Source: Candidatus Bathyarchaeota archaeon (lineage in GTDB: Archaea; Thermoproteota; Bathyarchaeia; 40CM-2-53-6; JALHTG01). Taken from it: a stretch of 35,398 bases of DNA. The stretch lies in contig JALHTG010000063.1 in the NCBI GenBank assembly GCA_022865705.1, positions 1 to 35,398 on the forward strand. The letters run 5' to 3'. Every line of letters starts with the position of its first letter. The stretch's first letter is position 1. Below the pieces are notes generated by a model. That model was not told the origin of the DNA. It searched no databases and saw only the letters and a program-made list of their open reading frames with translations. Made by a program: the position numbers and the translations under genes. Positions 1 to 8,038 of the stretch are shown here, piece by piece.

Positions 1-526
1 CCTGTTCTCCAATCATCCAACTTCCTGCGAACGATCCATCTCCTTCTCTTCAGAACCCTATCAACCATCACACACCCACACGTCCATCTAATTCCAAATT
101 CGAACTCTTTTTATCACTGACACATGTGGGTGGATAGTTCAGCAGCCCACAACTACGACACACATAAGTAGCCCTCCATCTCCCCCCTTTTTCTGCCAGA
201 ATTTGTGCGTACGAGAAATTCTCGAACGGCGTACGTTCGATCGACGACGATCCCCTCTTTTTTCTTGTCTGCTTTTCTCAGCCTACCTTTCGGTCTAGAT
301 TCGGCGCAACGCGCACCAACACCCCTCTGAACACTTGCCTTAGCGCGCGAAAGCCAAAACACAAACCACAGCCTAATACCTATCCAGAAAAGACCGTCTA
401 TCACAGAGCGCACGCACACCCAGTAACACCACAAAGAACCCGCAATGCTTATCAGTAGTGTGTGGAGACGTTAGCAGTTCCAGCAGAAAGATTAGACATA
501 GATGATTGGTACCTCAGTGAAGGAAA
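1..526. other. Non-coding block upstream of the eL15 gene
   Basis: I see no convincing gene here. The plus strand is pyrimidine-rich. The longest open frame, minus strand 153-434, looks like low-complexity translation and I do not call it. There are clear self-complementary segments: CGAGAAATTCTCG at 211-223 and CGAACGGCGTACGTTCG at 222-238. Read on the minus strand, ACCGAAAGGT near 285-295 could form a small GNRA-capped hairpin. A minus-strand gene could begin near position 62 and run off the left edge, but only about 20 codons would be visible. The eL15 promoter must lie in the last 100 bases; I cannot pick a strong TATA box. Confidence 0.4.
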
Positions 527-961
527 ATGTGCGCATACAAGTATATGTCCGAGGCTTGGGAAAAACCGTCCTCCTCTTATGTCAAAGGAATTATGCGAGA
601 GTCAGCAATCAAGTGGAGAAGGAATCCCGTTATCCTCAGACTTGACAAGCCAACCAGGCTGAACCGGGCAAGAAGCTTGGGATATCGGGCGAAGCAAGGT
701 TTTGTGGTTGTGAGAGTAAAGATAAGAAAAGGGGGTGCGCACAAGCCCCGTCCTGTCTCCGGAAGAAGGCCAAAGGCAATGGGTACGGCCAAGTATACTC
801 GATCGAAGAGTCTGAAGGATATTGCTCAGGACAGAGTGGCTAGAAAGTATCCGAACCTAAAGGTTATCAACACCTACTGGGTGTGGGGTGACGGAAGGAG
901 TGCATGGTACGAGACGATCCTTATTGATCCAAATCACCCTGCAGTCAAAAGCAGTCTCTAG
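527..961 (+). CDS. rpl15e: Large ribosomal subunit protein eL15
   Basis: The 144-residue product is eL15, an archaeal/eukaryotic protein of the 50S subunit. The N-terminal pattern YKYMSEAWEKP and the basic core, with RARSLGYRAKQGFVVVRVKIRKGG followed by KPRPVSGRRPKAMG in shortened form, are typical of the family, and the length fits. The end, WVWGDGRSAWYETILIDPNHPAV, again quoted from the family pattern, is also diagnostic. The ATG at 527 gives the expected N terminus. eL13 follows 57 bases downstream on the same strand, so the two are likely co-transcribed. In many archaea the eL15 gene sits beside the COG1325 and RNase P genes, as here. Confidence 0.95.
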   Translation: MCAYKYMSEAWEKPSSSYVKGIMRESAIKWRRNPVILRLDKPTRLNRARSLGYRAKQGFVVVRVKIRKGGAHKPRPVSGRRPKAMGTAKYTRSKSLKDIAQDRVARKYPNLKVINTYWVWGDGRSAWYETILIDPNHPAVKSSL

Positions 962-1018
962 GGACAAGTTGTGTGAGATTCGTTTTCCTCAGGGATAGGA
1001 ATAGGATGGAGCTGAGTT

Positions 1019-1282
1019 ATGGGTAAGCGTCCTGAATCTGTTGTCATCAGAAAGGTGAGCAGTGTTTTCAGAATCCGTCAAGGTCGAGGGTTCTCTGAAG
1101 CTGAGCTCAAAGAAGCGGGGATATCTGTAGCAAGTGCGAGAAAACTATCAATCAAGGTAGATCCAAGACGTCGTACCAAACTGAATGATAACGTACGAAC
1201 GTTAAAGACATCGCTTGAAGCCCCGCTGAAGCATCGACCTCGCAGAAACAAGAGAAGAAAGGCACAGTGGCCCATCAGTTAA
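1019..1282 (+). CDS. rpl13e: Large ribosomal subunit protein eL13
   Basis: The product is 87 residues, matching the short archaeal form of eL13. The central stretch FSEAELKEAGISVASARKL, then SIKVDPRRRTK and a conserved NVRTLK, is the family signature; the C terminus is strongly basic (RPRRNKRRKAQWP). eL13 binds rRNA in the 50S subunit. Among archaea it is known mainly from TACK and Asgard groups, so it is useful for placing the organism. The gene is convergent with pth2, with only 15 bases between the stop codons. Confidence 0.9.
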   Translation: MGKRPESVVIRKVSSVFRIRQGRGFSEAELKEAGISVASARKLSIKVDPRRRTKLNDNVRTLKTSLEAPLKHRPRRNKRRKAQWPIS

Positions 1283-1297
1283 GGGAATACGATCTTT

Positions 1298-1672
1298 TCA
1301 CAGCAATTTGAGATCACGAGTGATCTTGTCAATTAGCTCAGTTGGACCTGGACCAATCCCAATGCAGGTCGCCGTGTCCGGGGGGAGCTGCGTAAGCCCT
1401 CTGTCTCGGATAATGTTTGCCTCGACCCCTAGATCTCTAGCTGCTTCTTCTAGGATCGAAAGGTCTTTCTCAGATTTGACCTTAAGAACGATCTTGCATT
1501 GACCTTCGTTCAGCCATGCTTCAGCCCAATCACGATGTCTCTTCCTCACATCGTCCAGTGCAGACACAGCTGCATGGGCCACTTGTGCGGCGATCTTTCC
1601 CCGTCCCATTTCAAGATCGGTTCTTATGACAATTGCTTGTTTGTATCCGAATTCTTTGAGGCTCAACGTCAT
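1298..1672 (-). CDS. pth2: Peptidyl-tRNA hydrolase, Pth2 type
   Basis: Pth2 frees tRNA from peptidyl-tRNA that has dropped off the ribosome. The 124-residue product has the usual Pth2 length and its hallmark N-terminal pattern KQAIVIRTDLEMGRGKIAAQ followed by VAHAA. The later motifs LPPDTATCIGIGPGP and a helix ending in ITRDLKLL also match the family. The ATG at 1672 places about 10 residues before the first strand, as expected. It is the only minus-strand gene in this RNA-metabolism cluster and is divergent from the COG1325 gene, so the ~100 bases between them should hold both promoters. Confidence 0.95.
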   Translation of the reverse strand: MTLSLKEFGYKQAIVIRTDLEMGRGKIAAQVAHAAVSALDDVRKRHRDWAEAWLNEGQCKIVLKVKSEKDLSILEEAARDLGVEANIIRDRGLTQLPPDTATCIGIGPGPTELIDKITRDLKLL

Positions 1673-1773
1673 CAGACACGTTGTTGAGGCCCGAAACTGT
1701 TAAGGATTGCGAGAGAACAATGCAATCTTCACCAGCTGGATCATGCTCCTGTCGAGGCACGTGTATGGATAAC

Positions 1774-2220
1774 ATGCTCAGAATCTCGAATGCGGAACTG
1801 AGCGCCGTTGCGCATGCTACGGAGAGTATCGAAAAGGTGACCTTTGCATTGAAGAATGTGCTACCTTCAGACCTCCGTGGGAAGATCATTTTCAAACAGG
1901 AACATACAACTGGGCACCATGGTAATCCGATTGCAACTCTTAGGGCTACTTTGACTAGCCAAGGGGATATTCAACAGCTGATCGCAAAGATCGCTTCGAG
2001 AATCTCCTCTCTCGACCGAACCAGTCTCACGGATGAATTGGATCGATTTGTGGACGAGGAAGAAACCCTCTACCTTCGTTTTGACAAGCAAAAAGCATAC
2101 CTCGGCGATTTACACCTGAAGCAGAAAGACGCTATAAGAATCAGAGTGAAGTTCCATGGAAATGGTCGAAAGCTCGATGCGATGCGGAAGACCTGCAAGG
2201 AAATGGGCTTGGTAAATTGA
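1774..2220 (+). CDS. COG1325-type RNA-binding protein (predicted exosome-associated)
   Basis: The product is about 148 residues from the ATG at 1774. It begins MLRISNAELSAVAHATES, which resembles the first strand of the archaeal COG1325 family, a predicted RNA-binding protein often listed as exosome-associated. The C terminus (KDAIRIRVKFHGNGRKLDAM) is basic. The reading frame stays open back to a TTG at 1681, with other ATG codons at 1720 and 1765; I prefer 1774 because the extra residues are Cys/Ser-rich and do not look conserved. It overlaps the Rpp30 start by four bases (TTGA), so translation is probably coupled. Gene order supports the family call; its molecular role is not settled. Confidence 0.75.
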   Translation: MLRISNAELSAVAHATESIEKVTFALKNVLPSDLRGKIIFKQEHTTGHHGNPIATLRATLTSQGDIQQLIAKIASRISSLDRTSLTDELDRFVDEEETLYLRFDKQKAYLGDLHLKQKDAIRIRVKFHGNGRKLDAMRKTCKEMGLVN

Positions 2221-2924
2221 GGAGATTCGCAGACCTTCACCTTCGGCCTCCTCTGCAGAATGCTGAAGCCATTGAAAGGATGGCTCATCTGGCGGCCGAG
2301 ATAGGGCTCTATCTTGTGGGTGTGACTTTTGACTCTCAAGTCTCAAAGGAGACAAGGATGCGCGTCACTGAACCGTTTGAGGTTCATGGTCTGAAGACCG
2401 TATCCAGGATTGATCTTAGGCCAAAGAGCAGAAAAGAGCTTCTCAGATCACTGAGAATCGTAAGGGGGCCCTTCGACATCGTTGCAGTCGAATGTTCCAA
2501 TACACAGGTCGGCTCTCTCGCATTTAGAGATCGAAGAATAGACCTCGTTTTCTTTTCCCCTGAACAAACACACTCCAGACTGCGCTGGCTAATGCCTAGA
2601 CGATCAAGACGGCCGATAGAAGTCAACATTGCAGATCTGCTCAGCTACAACCTGGCTCCATATGATTTGCAGAGATCGTTCAATCTCGTGGCGGAGGCAC
2701 GAAGAAGAGGAATGCCAATCGTGGCATCGAGCGGAGCCAGCGATCAGATGGCGATGCGAACTCCCAGAGACATTTCAGCGATCCTCTCTGTTCTTGATTT
2801 GGATACTGCACAAGCAACGGATTCCGTGTCTGGAGTTGCTCTCTCCCTTGCGCATACAGCTCTGAGCAGACGTGAACCGGGGTTCATTGCAGAAGGAACT
2901 AGATTGGTGAGAACGCAACCGTGA
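2217..2924 (+). CDS. rnp3: RNase P protein component 3 (Rpp30)
   Basis: This is the archaeal homologue of Rpp30, a TIM-barrel-like subunit of RNase P, which removes the 5' leader of pre-tRNA. The 235-residue product opens with FADLHLRPPLQNAEAIERM, a PHP-like strand typical of the family. Later motifs are VAVECSNTQV, DLVFFSPEQ and the end-of-barrel segment IEVNIADLLSY. The helix RSFNLVAEARRRGMPIVASSGA also fits. The start is the TTG at 2217, overlapping the previous stop (TTGA); the end overlaps the Pop5 start in the same way (GTGA). Rpp30 and Pop5 act as a pair in archaeal RNase P, which agrees with this coupling. Confidence 0.92.
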   Translation: MRRFADLHLRPPLQNAEAIERMAHLAAEIGLYLVGVTFDSQVSKETRMRVTEPFEVHGLKTVSRIDLRPKSRKELLRSLRIVRGPFDIVAVECSNTQVGSLAFRDRRIDLVFFSPEQTHSRLRWLMPRRSRRPIEVNIADLLSYNLAPYDLQRSFNLVAEARRRGMPIVASSGASDQMAMRTPRDISAILSVLDLDTAQATDSVSGVALSLAHTALSRREPGFIAEGTRLVRTQP

Positions 2925-3292
2925 GAAGACCAGCTCGACGATACATAGTTTTCAGGATAATGTCAGACAATTCCTTTTCGTCAGAGAGAATCTCGACTGA
3001 AATCGAGCGGTCTCTCAGGAGACTCTTTGGAGATATCGGCGTTCTTCACTCATTCCCACGCTTAATCAGCTATGACCCAACGAAGATGATGGGAGTTCTC
3101 AGATGCTCTGCTACATGGCTCGTCAAGGTCAGAGCCAGTATTGCTTTGACCACGCAGATTGATGGACACCCTGTCGGATTTCTCGTTCTGAAGTCATCAG
3201 GTACCGTTGCATCATTGCGAAGATCGCTTGATCCGACCGATGCCTGGATAGGCAGAAGGCATCAGCACGGAGTCCCTCCTAGAAGAAAGTAG
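2921..3292 (+). CDS. rnp2: RNase P protein component 2 (Pop5)
   Basis: The 123-residue product matches archaeal Pop5/Rpp14, the RNase P subunit that pairs with Rpp30 and helps the RNA catalytic core. Characteristic segments are RRYIVFRIMSDNSFSSE near the N terminus, a central helix with LFGDIGV, and the strand MMGVLRCSATWLVKVRASIALTTQ (shown here as a family pattern). The GTG at 2921 overlaps the Rpp30 stop. A third RNase P protein, p29, is encoded in the ribosomal operon of this same window. Confidence 0.92.
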   Translation: MRRPARRYIVFRIMSDNSFSSERISTEIERSLRRLFGDIGVLHSFPRLISYDPTKMMGVLRCSATWLVKVRASIALTTQIDGHPVGFLVLKSSGTVASLRRSLDPTDAWIGRRHQHGVPPRRK

Positions 3293-3343
3293 ATCGACAG
3301 CATGATGTGAAAGTCAGGAAAAACGAACTCATTCTACGAATTG

Positions 3344-3799
3344 CTATGGCTCCTGGTATTGATTCAGAGTAATTCGCGATTTTCGAAGAAATAACAAACC
3401 CATTACCAACAGGTATATCGGAGCAAGCAGTATTAGGGTAACTGGAAACCATGGATAGTAACCTGCAAGGACATAGAACATAGCGTAGTTCAGCCAAACA
3501 GCGAATGAGAGGATGTAGGTCCAAATAACAAAACCCGTCGCTTTTCCAACGCTCTTTCTTTCCACTTTTGAGAAGAAGAAGCATTGAAGAGAGAGAGCCA
3601 AGCAGTTCAACAGGATTGCGAAAGAAATGGTCCATTGGACGTGCATGGCGATGCGTTCCAGATCAGGTTCTTGCTCAAGGGGTAGTCCTGAGGATTCAAG
3701 CAGAGCGGTGTAGGTCACCATGGCTATCATTGCTGCGGAGAAAAGTGCCGCTAGTGCGAATGACATAGGGTAGATTGTGCTTCCATGGGATTTCTGCAT
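3344..3799 (-). CDS. Four-helix membrane protein of unknown function
   Basis: The 151-residue product has four predicted membrane segments: about residues 11-33 (MSFALAALFSAAMIAMV), 52-71 (WTISFAILLNCLALSL), 87-115 (FVIWTYILSFAVWLNYAMF) and 119-138 (VTLILLAPIYLLVMGLLFL). A short charged tail follows. The hydrophobic pattern is on this strand only and the plus-strand frames here look random, which supports the call. I recognise no family. It is convergent with the Pop5 gene, and the ftr/fdhD remnant lies upstream. It probably sits in the cytoplasmic membrane. Confidence 0.65.
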   Translation of the reverse strand: MQKSHGSTIYPMSFALAALFSAAMIAMVTYTALLESSGLPLEQEPDLERIAMHVQWTISFAILLNCLALSLQCFFFSKVERKSVGKATGFVIWTYILSFAVWLNYAMFYVLAGYYPWFPVTLILLAPIYLLVMGLLFLRKSRITLNQYQEP

Positions 3800-3952
3800 T
3801 CTTAGGTCACCTGGTTGGGGTCAATTGAACAAGACTTCATGCGATCCTATTCACAAACCATGATTTCTGCTCGGGAACAGATAAGTTGTTTCTGCCGGGC
3901 CGTTCCAAGGAGTGGACTAATCAAGGTAATCAAAATTCTCCAGATGCGCGAG

Positions 3953-4300
3953 CTACATGCAGATGCGTTCCGGATGTGTGTAGATATTCATTCGTCCTGT
4001 TCTGACAAAGCCCACCGTCGTCACGCCTAGCCTTTCTGCGACATCTACACCGGAGCTTATCACAGCGGATATCGATGCGACAACAGAGATATTGACACGA
4101 GCCACTTTCAGAATCATCACTCCCGTAATCCTTCCTGTTGTTGCGAGGAACATGTCTTGAAATGAGCAGCCACGACGAGCACATCCTCCAATCACCTTGT
4201 CTACGGCATTGTATCTACCGACATCCTCAGCCAAGCACACTGTCTCACCGTCTTTGGAAGATCTGTATGACCATTCCAAGTCTACCATCAGGAGTTTCAC
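3953..4300 (-). pseudogene. fdhD: 3' fragment of fdhD (formate dehydrogenase accessory sulfurtransferase)
   Basis: From about 4255 to the stop, this frame encodes the C-terminal ~95 residues of FdhD: CLAEDVGRYNAVDKVIG, then LATTGRITGVMILKVARVNI, then VAERLGVTTVGFVRTGRMN and YTHPERI. FdhD transfers sulfur to the Mo/W cofactor of formate dehydrogenases. The N-terminal ~60% of the protein, including the cysteine-containing loop, is absent. The frame upstream of residue ~20 is not FdhD; it is read-through of the ftr fragment in another frame. The gene is therefore not expected to work. The ends of the homology meet the ftr fragment almost exactly, so a deletion probably fused the two genes. Confidence 0.85.
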
Positions 4301-4505
4301 CAGCAGGGATGACTTTTTGCTCTATTCCTGCTTCGGCAGGGGACATTATTATCGACGACGCGAATCCTGTTGCTGTTCTCGCTGCCGTCAGAGCCCATTT
4401 CTCACTGTCAGCCGTTATTAGTATCCGTCCGGCGATCATCGGAAAGACTTCAGCATAGGTATCCTCAATCTCAACGCTTCCGTACACTGCTACTGTCCCT
4501 CTCAC
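4245..4505 (-). pseudogene. ftr: 5' fragment of ftr (formylmethanofuran:H4MPT formyltransferase)
   Basis: The 86-residue frame matches the N terminus of Ftr: VEIEDTYAEVFPM, then ILITADSEKWALTAARTATG, then ASSIIMSPAEAGIEQ and GETPDGRLGMVIQI. Ftr moves the formyl group from formylmethanofuran to tetrahydromethanopterin in the archaeal C1 / Wood-Ljungdahl branch and is normally close to 300 residues. Only the first ~80 are left before the sequence passes into fdhD in a different frame and hits a stop (4245-4247). The ATG at 4505 looks like the original start. The protein cannot be functional as it stands. Confidence 0.85.
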
Positions 4506-4622
4506 ATGACTCGTGGACTTGAGACGTTCAAGATATGATGTTCAGTATAGACTGCATGCGCTCTGTTGACCTGGTATTTCGATTTCGGCAAACAGGCTCT
4601 TTTCTGACAAGAAAGGGAGTAG

Positions 4623-5837
4623 TCACGCGTGTTGAGTCGCCGCTGTGCGAGGTTCTTTCAACAAAAGAAGAATCAATATCCCAGTCGTGATGGCTCCAAT
4701 CAACGTGATGGCAAAAGGTGCCTTTGGTGAAACATTGTCAAAAAGCCATCCTGCTATTGCCGGTGACGGGATCGAGAGTATGTTCGCGAGCAGTGAAACG
4801 TTTCCGCTAGCGCGGGCGAAGCTTTCGTTTCCAACTGTGTCTAATATGAAGGAATTCATTGCGGGCATCCACAAGCCGTAGACGAGACCCCAGAAAACAG
4901 ATGAAACGTATGCGAATTCAACTCCGGTGCCCACAAGTATAGGGGTTAACGCTCCAATTGCCATGAATTCGCTGACAGCAAGAAAGCGTGTCGTTCTCCA
5001 TCTGTCCAGAACAGGGCCTAGTGCTAGTGAAGAAATCGTTGGCGACGCACTGGCAATCGCAGCGACAATTCCCAGTTGTTCAGTTGTAGCACCTAGTTGT
5101 TGGTATATGAACAGACTGTAGAAGGGAAAGGAGAGCCCCCAGAAAAACCAGTCCAAAGTAGATACTAAAGCGTAAGTGCGAAGACGACGATCAATCGAGA
5201 ATGCTTGTCTCATGAATCCTCCGAGGGAAGGTTGCCATATTGTTTTCGACACCACGGGAGGTGAATACTTCACTGCCATCAGAACAAGACCAAGCAGCAT
5301 CAACCCGCCTGCGATTCCAAAGATCCACTTGAATGATAGTCGAAGTTCGTCCGCTGCGTAGCCTCCGATTAAGGGAGCAAATGTGGAGGCCAGCTGGTTG
5401 ATCCCTAGATCTAGACTGAACGCTTTGCCCCTGGTCTTAGTGTCGGAACCTTTTCCGATCGCGACGGTAGAGGACAAACCTCTTGTGGGAATATCCAGGT
5501 TGGTCAATAGTAGGCCAGCAGCTAGGAGAATCCATGATTCGGTCAATGCATAGAATACGTGTCCGATGGTGGTGATCATTCCTCCCAGCAGATAGAACGT
5601 CTTTGGACCGTAGCGGTCGACCAGGGGACCCAGCAATGGTCTGATCAAGCTTCCGATCGTCTGCGTGGCACTGCGTATGTTTCCAACGAAAGTCATTGTC
5701 ACGTTCATGAAGACGATCAGAGGTGCGACTGAAGGAACGGCGAAGCCAACAGCGAATCCGAAGATTGAGTTGACAAGAATTACCAGCAATATCTCTTTTC
5801 TTAATTCGCCATACTCATTGAATCTAAGTGTCTCCAA
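4623..5837 (-). CDS. Major facilitator superfamily transporter
   Basis: The product is an MFS permease with about 12 membrane segments, starting with ILLVILVNSIFGFAVGFAVP. The loop between helices 2 and 3 carries GPLVDRYGPKTFYLLG, a form of the MFS motif DRxGRR, and the repeat appears in the second half as LGPVLDRWRTTRF. The frame is open back to 6122, but that would run through the start of the divergent gene and add ~95 non-conserved residues. The TTG at 5837 gives a 404-residue protein of normal MFS size; the true start is uncertain. The substrate cannot be told from sequence. The ornithine-cyclodeaminase family gene is divergent, so the two share a short control region. Confidence 0.85.
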   Translation of the reverse strand: METLRFNEYGELRKEILLVILVNSIFGFAVGFAVPSVAPLIVFMNVTMTFVGNIRSATQTIGSLIRPLLGPLVDRYGPKTFYLLGGMITTIGHVFYALTESWILLAAGLLLTNLDIPTRGLSSTVAIGKGSDTKTRGKAFSLDLGINQLASTFAPLIGGYAADELRLSFKWIFGIAGGLMLLGLVLMAVKYSPPVVSKTIWQPSLGGFMRQAFSIDRRLRTYALVSTLDWFFWGLSFPFYSLFIYQQLGATTEQLGIVAAIASASPTISSLALGPVLDRWRTTRFLAVSEFMAIGALTPILVGTGVEFAYVSSVFWGLVYGLWMPAMNSFILDTVGNESFARASGNVSLLANILSIPSPAIAGWLFDNVSPKAPFAITLIGAITTGILILLLLKEPRTAATQHA

Positions 5838-5958
5838 CCCAAGTAACCGAATACAGTGCAAAGCAGTGATCTCTGTAGAAGGAATGTCTCTCCTCGATAA
5901 GCTTTCAAGACCCGCAACGAACTGAGACGCAAGGACAAGCCTGTTATCTGCGATGTGA

Positions 5959-6966
5959 ATGATTGTAGGACGAACGAATTTGGTCTTAATGCTTTCCAAG
6001 AAAGATGCTGAAACTGTGCTCACGATGAAAGAGAGTATCGTTGCTGTTGAGGAAGCTTTCAGAGAGCTTGCATCTGGAACAGCCCTTATGCCAACACGTG
6101 TCGCACTTTCCGTCTCTGACAAGAAAGGGTGGATGGGAGCTATGCCAGCCTACCTGAGCAGGGCCGGAGCCTTGGCAGCAAAGATTGTTACAGCCTACGA
6201 GAACAATCCTTCGAAACACAAGCTGCCTACTGTCATGGCCCTGATTGTACTGAATGATCCTGAGACGGGCAAGACGGAAGCCGTACTGGAAGGGACGCAT
6301 ATTACGGCAATGAGAACCGGAGCTGCGAGCGGAGTCGCCACAAAGTACTTGGCCAGACAAGATTCAAGAGTTGTTGGAGTATTCGGCGCGGGGACTCAAG
6401 CTAGAACACAGCTGGAGGCCATCAAACAGGTCAGAAATGTACAATCGGCGCTCATCTACGACATTATTCCAGAAAGGGCGAAACGGTTCTCTGAGGAGAT
6501 GGATCGAAAACTGGGAATCGTGGTGCACGCAGAAGCCAGCCCAGCCAGAATTGCCGGAATGTGTGACATTATTGCCACAGCTTCAACGTCAAGGACGCCA
6601 GTCTTTGATGGGGGCACTTTGAAGAAGGGAGTTCATGTAAACGCGGTTGGGTCTTATGCGCCGGACACGAGGGAACTGGACGACCTAACCATCGTCAGAT
6701 CGAAGTTGGTGGTGGATTCACGGCAGGCAGCGTTGCAGGAAGCTGGGGACATCATAATACCTTTGAAGGCCGGTATGATCGCACAAGACCATATTTATGC
6801 GGAGCTTGGAGAGATCGTTGCGGGATTGAAGCCTGCCAGAGAAAACGATGATGAAGTTACAGTCTTCAAGTCAGTTGGATTGGGAATACAAGATGCTGCC
6901 GTGGCCAATCTCGCATACAAGAAAGCGAGAGAGAAGGGAATCGGACAGGAGATAGAGTTTCTGTAG
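5959..6966 (+). CDS. Ornithine cyclodeaminase / mu-crystallin family NAD(P)-dependent enzyme
   Basis: The product belongs to the family that includes ornithine cyclodeaminase and archaeal alanine dehydrogenase. The N-terminal substrate domain has LTMKESIVAVEEAFRELASG and the lysine-containing AAKIVTAYENNPSK; the Rossmann motif is VVGVFGAGTQARTQLEA near residues 138-154. Later come ATASTSRTPVFDG and HVNAVGSYAPDTRELD, also typical. The ATG at 5959 gives 335 residues; a TTG at 5980 or ATG at 5989 would match the usual family N terminus (LSKKDAETVL) better. The exact substrate (alanine, ornithine or another imino/amino acid) is not resolvable. It is divergent from the MFS gene, with which it may form an amino-acid uptake and use pair. 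Confidence 0.9.
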   Translation: MIVGRTNLVLMLSKKDAETVLTMKESIVAVEEAFRELASGTALMPTRVALSVSDKKGWMGAMPAYLSRAGALAAKIVTAYENNPSKHKLPTVMALIVLNDPETGKTEAVLEGTHITAMRTGAASGVATKYLARQDSRVVGVFGAGTQARTQLEAIKQVRNVQSALIYDIIPERAKRFSEEMDRKLGIVVHAEASPARIAGMCDIIATASTSRTPVFDGGTLKKGVHVNAVGSYAPDTRELDDLTIVRSKLVVDSRQAALQEAGDIIIPLKAGMIAQDHIYAELGEIVAGLKPARENDDEVTVFKSVGLGIQDAAVANLAYKKAREKGIGQEIEFL

Positions 6967-7078
6967 GAACCCTTGAATCGCAGTGATTCAGCCGGACTCT
7001 ATTCCCTCGCAAGACCGCATATGTTCCAAAAAAAGTAGGGTGTTGAGGAAGCGCCATTCCGTCGCCACCGTAGATCTA

Positions 7079-7165
7079 TCAGCGACGTGATAGCGCAACC
7101 CTTGCTGCTGCCACGACTAGCACCAATGCCAGCGCCGGAAGCAGGATTTTTGCCCATTTCCGCAT
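7079..7165 (-). CDS. 28-residue single-helix membrane peptide
   Basis: The frame encodes MRKWAKILLPALALVLVVAA plus a short basic tail (ARVALSRR). The layout is a basic start, one hydrophobic helix and a basic end. It is nearly the same plan as the 27-residue peptide at 20317-20400, which also starts MRK and ends in a cluster of Arg/Lys. A weak purine stretch precedes the ATG. No function is known to me. It lies just outside the left end of module A. Confidence 0.4.
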   Translation of the reverse strand: MRKWAKILLPALALVLVVAAARVALSRR

Positions 7166-7218
7166 GATACATCACTGTTCCAGTCGCAGAACAATGCAGT
7201 TCTGACATATAAGACTAG

Positions 7219-7229
7219 TGCCGCGAGGT
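7219..7229 (+). repeat. Module-junction sequence, copy 1 (left of module A)
   Basis: TGCCGCGAGGT stands one base before the first CTGT of the module A left end. The same sequence, extended to CCTGCCGCGAGGT, lies between modules A and B (12541-12553) and before module C (16172-16184). It could be a target-site repeat made by insertion, or a conserved outer part of the element end. Confidence 0.7.
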
Positions 7230-7230
7230 C

Positions 7231-7286
7231 CTGTCAAGTCTACGGTTGATCCGGCGGCGCAATCGGGCTGTCAAAAGTCGGTTGAT
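7231..7286 (+). repeat. Left 56-bp inverted end of module A (E1)
   Basis: By eye, these 56 bases are an exact reverse complement of 12483-12538. The end is built from two ~20-bp repeats starting 37 bases apart: CTGTCAAGTCTACGGTTGAT at 7231 and CTGTCAAAAGTCGGTTGAT at 7268. Paired subrepeats inside a terminal inverted repeat are what one expects of transposase-binding sites. Confidence 0.9.
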
Positions 7287-7422
7287 AGAGGGTCCTTGGT
7301 AACTGTGGTAGGCGGCTTCTGGTTCTGGTAATAGAGGGGGTATCAAGCTTATGGTTCGTCACTTGTCGCCTGAACCGGTCGATGTCGCAGGTCATTTTTG
7401 TACAGGTGGTCGCAATGACAAT

Positions 7423-7923
7423 CTATTGTACGGCAATCGGAATGGCTATTGCCAGAATAGCCAAGACAATGAAAGCTACCCAGAGTACCTTCGTCAGATC
7501 CTTCACCCATTTTTGTTCCGTTCCAGTAAATGAAGCAACAACTCCCAAAGAGGCTATCTCGAACGATAATGCCCATACAACACTATCGCCGGTTAGTTTC
7601 GCAATAGCCTCTTTGATGGCAATAGTCAGCGCAATCAAATCCCTCAGCGACTTGTCAGCTAATTGGAGATCCCCTCTCAGATACAACCAAGGCATCAAAT
7701 GCAGCCAAAACAGGCCACAAAATCCTATGACCGAGAGCAACACAGCTTTCAATCTGACGCGTGAAGAATCGGATTTCGAACACACGATTGGCCCTCCAAC
7801 TAACCATGTCAGTAGAGGAAAGAGTGAGAGGGGAACTTGGATCTCAAGAATTTGTCGGACAACATCTCGGAACAGGACACTCGTTTCTTGGCCCATTACC
7901 ATTCTCGCCGCCCTATACATCAA
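7423..7923 (-). CDS. Four-helix membrane protein, module A cargo
   Basis: The 166-residue product has four hydrophobic segments: about residues 28-46 (IQVPLSLFPLLTWLVGG), 58-82 (LKAVLLSVIGFCGLFWLHLM), 113-131 (VVWALSFEIASLGVVAS) and 147-166 (WVAFIVLAILAIAIPIAV). The last helix ends at the C terminus. A plus-strand frame (7382-8020) also spans the region but has Asn/Thr/Ser-rich composition and looks like the shadow. I recognise no family. Small multi-helix proteins often accompany defence or toxin genes, but nothing here proves such a role. Confidence 0.6.
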   Translation of the reverse strand: MMYRAARMVMGQETSVLFRDVVRQILEIQVPLSLFPLLTWLVGGPIVCSKSDSSRVRLKAVLLSVIGFCGLFWLHLMPWLYLRGDLQLADKSLRDLIALTIAIKEAIAKLTGDSVVWALSFEIASLGVVASFTGTEQKWVKDLTKVLWVAFIVLAILAIAIPIAVQ

Positions 7924-8038
7924 CTACCTTGAAGAGGGCAGAAGTGCTCTGATGATTGTACTGTCGATTCCGATAATAGCTTTGCTTCTCATCACTCTGT
8001 GCTATGTCTTGAAGAACTAGCCTCGACAAGACAGGGGA

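Noticed and set aside
153-434. 93-codon minus-strand frame near the left edge
   Set aside because: The Trp/Cys/Arg-rich translation resembles no protein family and overlaps self-complementary DNA.
3815-4030. 71-codon plus-strand frame opposite the fdhD fragment
   Set aside because: It is antisense to recognisable FdhD sequence and has no features of its own.
5838-6122. N-terminal extension of the MFS transporter to 499 residues
   Set aside because: It would overlap the start of the divergent cyclodeaminase-family gene and adds residues with no membrane or conserved pattern.
7382-8020. A 212-codon plus-strand frame over the module A membrane protein gene
   Set aside because: It is longer than the minus-strand frame but has Asn/Thr/Ser-rich, non-periodic sequence, whereas the minus strand has four clean membrane helices.
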